Assembly (NCBI GenBank): GCA_964424125.1
Contig: CAYRHS010000150.1
Coordinates: forward strand, 1 to 7,465
Source of the DNA: CAYRHS01 sp964424125
GTDB lineage: Bacteria > Actinomycetota > Acidimicrobiia > IMCC26256 > JAOSJL01
Length of the DNA stretch: 7,465 bases
Reading direction: 5' to 3'
Position numbers and translations under genes: made by a program. The notes beneath the pieces are model-generated. The model did no database searches. It saw nothing but the letters and a program-made list of their open reading frames with translations, and had not been told where the DNA came from. Shown one piece after another: positions 5,998 through 7,465 of this stretch; within the stretch, counting starts at the first letter, position 1, and every line of letters begins with the position of its first letter.

Positions 5998-6905
5998 GCC
6001 GGCAGCGCGCGTCCGCTCACCTCCGCAAGCCGGCGCTCGAGCTCCCTGCGGGCTGGGAGATCCGGGCGACCTCGGGCCCGTGGCCGTTCGTCACCGGCGC
6101 CACGCTGGCCCGACCCGACGGCACGGTCGTCCAGTGGACGTCACGCCGGCACCGCAAGCGACTCGGCTTGCGCGCCGAGGCGCCGCGCCGCGCTCGACCG
6201 CGCCGGTGGCTACGCGCCAGTGCGTCGAGCTTCGCGCTGGGCGCCCTCTTCATGGTGGGGTCGCTGTGCTTCGCCCTCGGTTCGTTTCCTCTCTACAGCG
6301 ATCACGTGTCCGTCGACACCGTCGGGTGGACCTTCTTCATCGGGTCGCTCTTCTTCACCTCCGCCGCGTATCTCCAGTTCCGCGAGTCGATCACCGCGCC
6401 GCTCGGACCCGACGCGGACGCGCCCGTCCCGCGCGGCTTCCGGCGGTTCGTTGCCTGGGCTCCCCACCGCATCGACTGGTGGATCGCGGTCGTCCAGTTC
6501 GCCGGCACGGTCGCCTTCAACGTCAGCACGTTCGCGGCCACGCGGGCGGAGCTCGCCGTGGCGCAGGAGCGTCGTTGGATCTGGGCACCCGACATCGTCG
6601 GCTCGGTGTGCTTCCTCCTCTCGAGCTGGGGAGCGTTCGCCGAGGCCGGGGCCGGTGAGCGCGGGCTGCGACACCGGTCGACGGGCTGGCGGATCGGCGT
6701 GCTCAACCTGACGGGTTCCGTCGCCTTCGGCTTCTCGGCGGTGGCGGCTCGCTATGTGCACTCGACCGGCGAGATCGCGAACATCGCCCTGGCGAACCTC
6801 GGAACGTTCGTCGGAGCGGTGTGCTTCTTCGTCGGCGCCGCGCTGCTCCCCGTCGAGTCCTCGACCGACACCGAGCCGGTGCAACCGGTCGCGGCCCCCG
6901 CGTAG
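5994..6905 (+). CDS. YrhK-like six-helix membrane protein coupled to glutamate decarboxylase
   Basis: A 303-residue integral membrane protein, function unknown. Residues 1-75 are soluble: a small segment with GWEIRATSGPWPFVTGATLARP, then a very basic stretch (RRHRKRLGLR to RRARPRRW) before the first helix. Six helices follow at about 78-98, 108-128, 160-182, 198-218, 232-254 and 265-286. They fall into three two-helix units with recurring patterns (GTVAFNVS and GSVAFGFS in odd helices; IVGSVCFLLSS and FVGAVCFFVGA in even ones), resembling the YrhK-like domain. The start GTG 5994 overlaps the decarboxylase stop as GTGA, with AAGAGG just upstream; the spacing is very short, so coupled re-initiation is likely. 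A later in-frame ATG would cut into helix 1. Coupling suggests a role with GABA or glutamate, but no transporter signature is visible. Confidence 0.82.
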   Translation: MSRQRASAHLRKPALELPAGWEIRATSGPWPFVTGATLARPDGTVVQWTSRRHRKRLGLRAEAPRRARPRRWLRASASSFALGALFMVGSLCFALGSFPLYSDHVSVDTVGWTFFIGSLFFTSAAYLQFRESITAPLGPDADAPVPRGFRRFVAWAPHRIDWWIAVVQFAGTVAFNVSTFAATRAELAVAQERRWIWAPDIVGSVCFLLSSWGAFAEAGAGERGLRHRSTGWRIGVLNLTGSVAFGFSAVAARYVHSTGEIANIALANLGTFVGAVCFFVGAALLPVESSTDTEPVQPVAAPA

Positions 6906-6949
6906 CCGAGGTCGCGCTCCGGCTCGGACGCTCCCTCCGAACGCGCGCC

Positions 6950-6979
6950 CGACACCGGGGAATTCGCTCGGGCTACTGT
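6950..6979 (+). promoter_or_regulatory. Putative promoter of the arylsulfatase gene
   Basis: CGACAC (6950-6955) is a -35-like element and TACTGT (6974-6979) fits the -10 pattern TANNNT, with an 18-base spacer. Transcription would begin near 6986, about 50 bases before the ATG. It lies in the 132-bp gap after the YrhK-like gene, so the sulfatase is probably a separate unit. Confidence 0.4.
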
Positions 6980-6988
6980 TCCGCCCCA

Positions 6989-7004
6989 CGCGGGATCGCC
7001 CGCG
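6989..7004 (+). promoter_or_regulatory. Dyad in the sulfatase leader (CGCGGG-ATCG-CCCGCG)
   Basis: A perfect 6-bp inverted repeat with a 4-base loop, starting within a few bases of the predicted transcription start. It could be an operator acting as a roadblock or a 5' RNA hairpin. Nothing else in the sequence decides between these. Confidence 0.3.
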
Positions 7005-7037
7005 ACCACGACCTAGCCGGCGAGGAGGTCCATCGAA

Positions 7038-7465
7038 ATGGCCGAGCAGTTCAACGGCAAGATCGCGGTGGACATCCGGGACTCGGAACCCGACTGGGCT
7101 CCCTTCCTCGCGCCCAAGGCGTCCGAGGGCGCTCCCAACGTGTTGATGATCGCCTGGGACGACCTGGGCTACGCGACCATGGACTGCTTCGGCGGTCCGG
7201 TGCAGTGCCCGAACATGAGCCGCCTCGCCGATCGAGGAGTGCGGTTCGCCAACTTCCACACCACCGCGTTGTGCTCGCCCACGAGAGCGTCGCTGCTCAC
7301 GGGCCGCAACGCCACCACCAACGGCATGGCGACCATCGCCGAGTTCGCGTCGGGATTCCCCGGCATCTCCACTCGCGTGCCGTTCGAGAGCGGGTTCATC
7401 TCCGAGGTGCTCGCCGAGCACGGCTACAACACCTACTGCCTCGGCAAGTGGCACCTCACGCCCGG
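7038..7465 (+). CDS. Type I arylsulfatase (formylglycine-dependent), N-terminal part
   Basis: The first 142 residues of a sulfatase in the alkaline-phosphatase superfamily, which hydrolyses sulfate esters; the gene runs off the right edge. Metal-site aspartates are in AWDDLGY (Asp41, Asp42). The signature CSPTR at 79-83 has Cys79, which must be converted to formylglycine by a formylglycine-generating enzyme, followed by ASLLTGRN. GKWHL at 136-140 supplies the conserved Lys137 and His139. There is no signal peptide: the start MAEQFNGKIAVDIRDSEPDW matches the extended N-terminus of large actinobacterial arylsulfatases (commonly about 750-800 residues), so the enzyme is likely cytoplasmic or exported by another route. 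ATG 7038 has GAGGAGGT eight bases upstream. No sulfate or sulfonate genes are visible on the left side, so the substrate is unknown. Confidence 0.93.
   Translation, partial: MAEQFNGKIAVDIRDSEPDWAPFLAPKASEGAPNVLMIAWDDLGYATMDCFGGPVQCPNMSRLADRGVRFANFHTTALCSPTRASLLTGRNATTNGMATIAEFASGFPGISTRVPFESGFISEVLAEHGYNTYCLGKWHLTP

Noticed and set aside
6924..6940. Small hairpin TCGGA-N7-TCCGA after the YrhK-like gene as a terminator.
   Set aside because: Only five base pairs and no T-tract; too weak to call.

Overview
The window is GC-rich, codes densely and strongly prefers G/C at third codon positions. It carries a BTAD-type regulator, a DHA2 transporter, a formylglycine-type arylsulfatase and GTG starts. 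This points to a high-GC actinobacterium (a soil or aquatic Actinomycetota lineage), but no marker gene fixes the genus. I see no rRNA, tRNA, CRISPR array, insertion sequence or phage gene.

Layout: the left part (1-4415) is read leftwards and the right part (4576-7465) rightwards, with one divergent promoter region at 4416-4575. Leftward, in order of transcription: a DUF4239-type membrane protein (about 4415-3618); after 34 bp a 14-helix DHA2-type MFS exporter (3583-1973), probably the same operon; after about 250 bp a small secreted six-cysteine protein (1725-1378); after 177 bp the start of a large SARP/AfsR-like regulator (1200 to beyond position 1). Only its DNA-binding, BTAD and first NTPase segments are inside. 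Rightward: glutamate decarboxylase (4576-5997), overlapped by four bases (GTGA) by a six-helix YrhK-like membrane protein (5994-6905); then, behind its own putative promoter, the first 142 codons of a type I arylsulfatase (7038 to beyond 7465).

Functional reading: the decarboxylase should turn glutamate into GABA and CO2 while consuming a proton. No GadC-type antiporter lies in the window, and the tightly coupled partner is an uncharacterised membrane protein built from three similar two-helix units. The MFS/DUF4239 pair looks like an export or membrane-stress unit. The regulator, secreted protein and sulfatase have no obvious link to these.

Non-coding DNA holds several ordered signals: two near-identical CCAC-N5-GTGG dyads 31 bp apart before the regulator, an 11-bp-period direct repeat before the secreted protein, a perfect 16-bp palindrome in the divergent region, and a dyad just after the putative sulfatase promoter. 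Their functions are inferred from position only. No complete new defence or mobile system is visible; the most promising novelties are the decarboxylase/YrhK-like coupling and the paired dyads.
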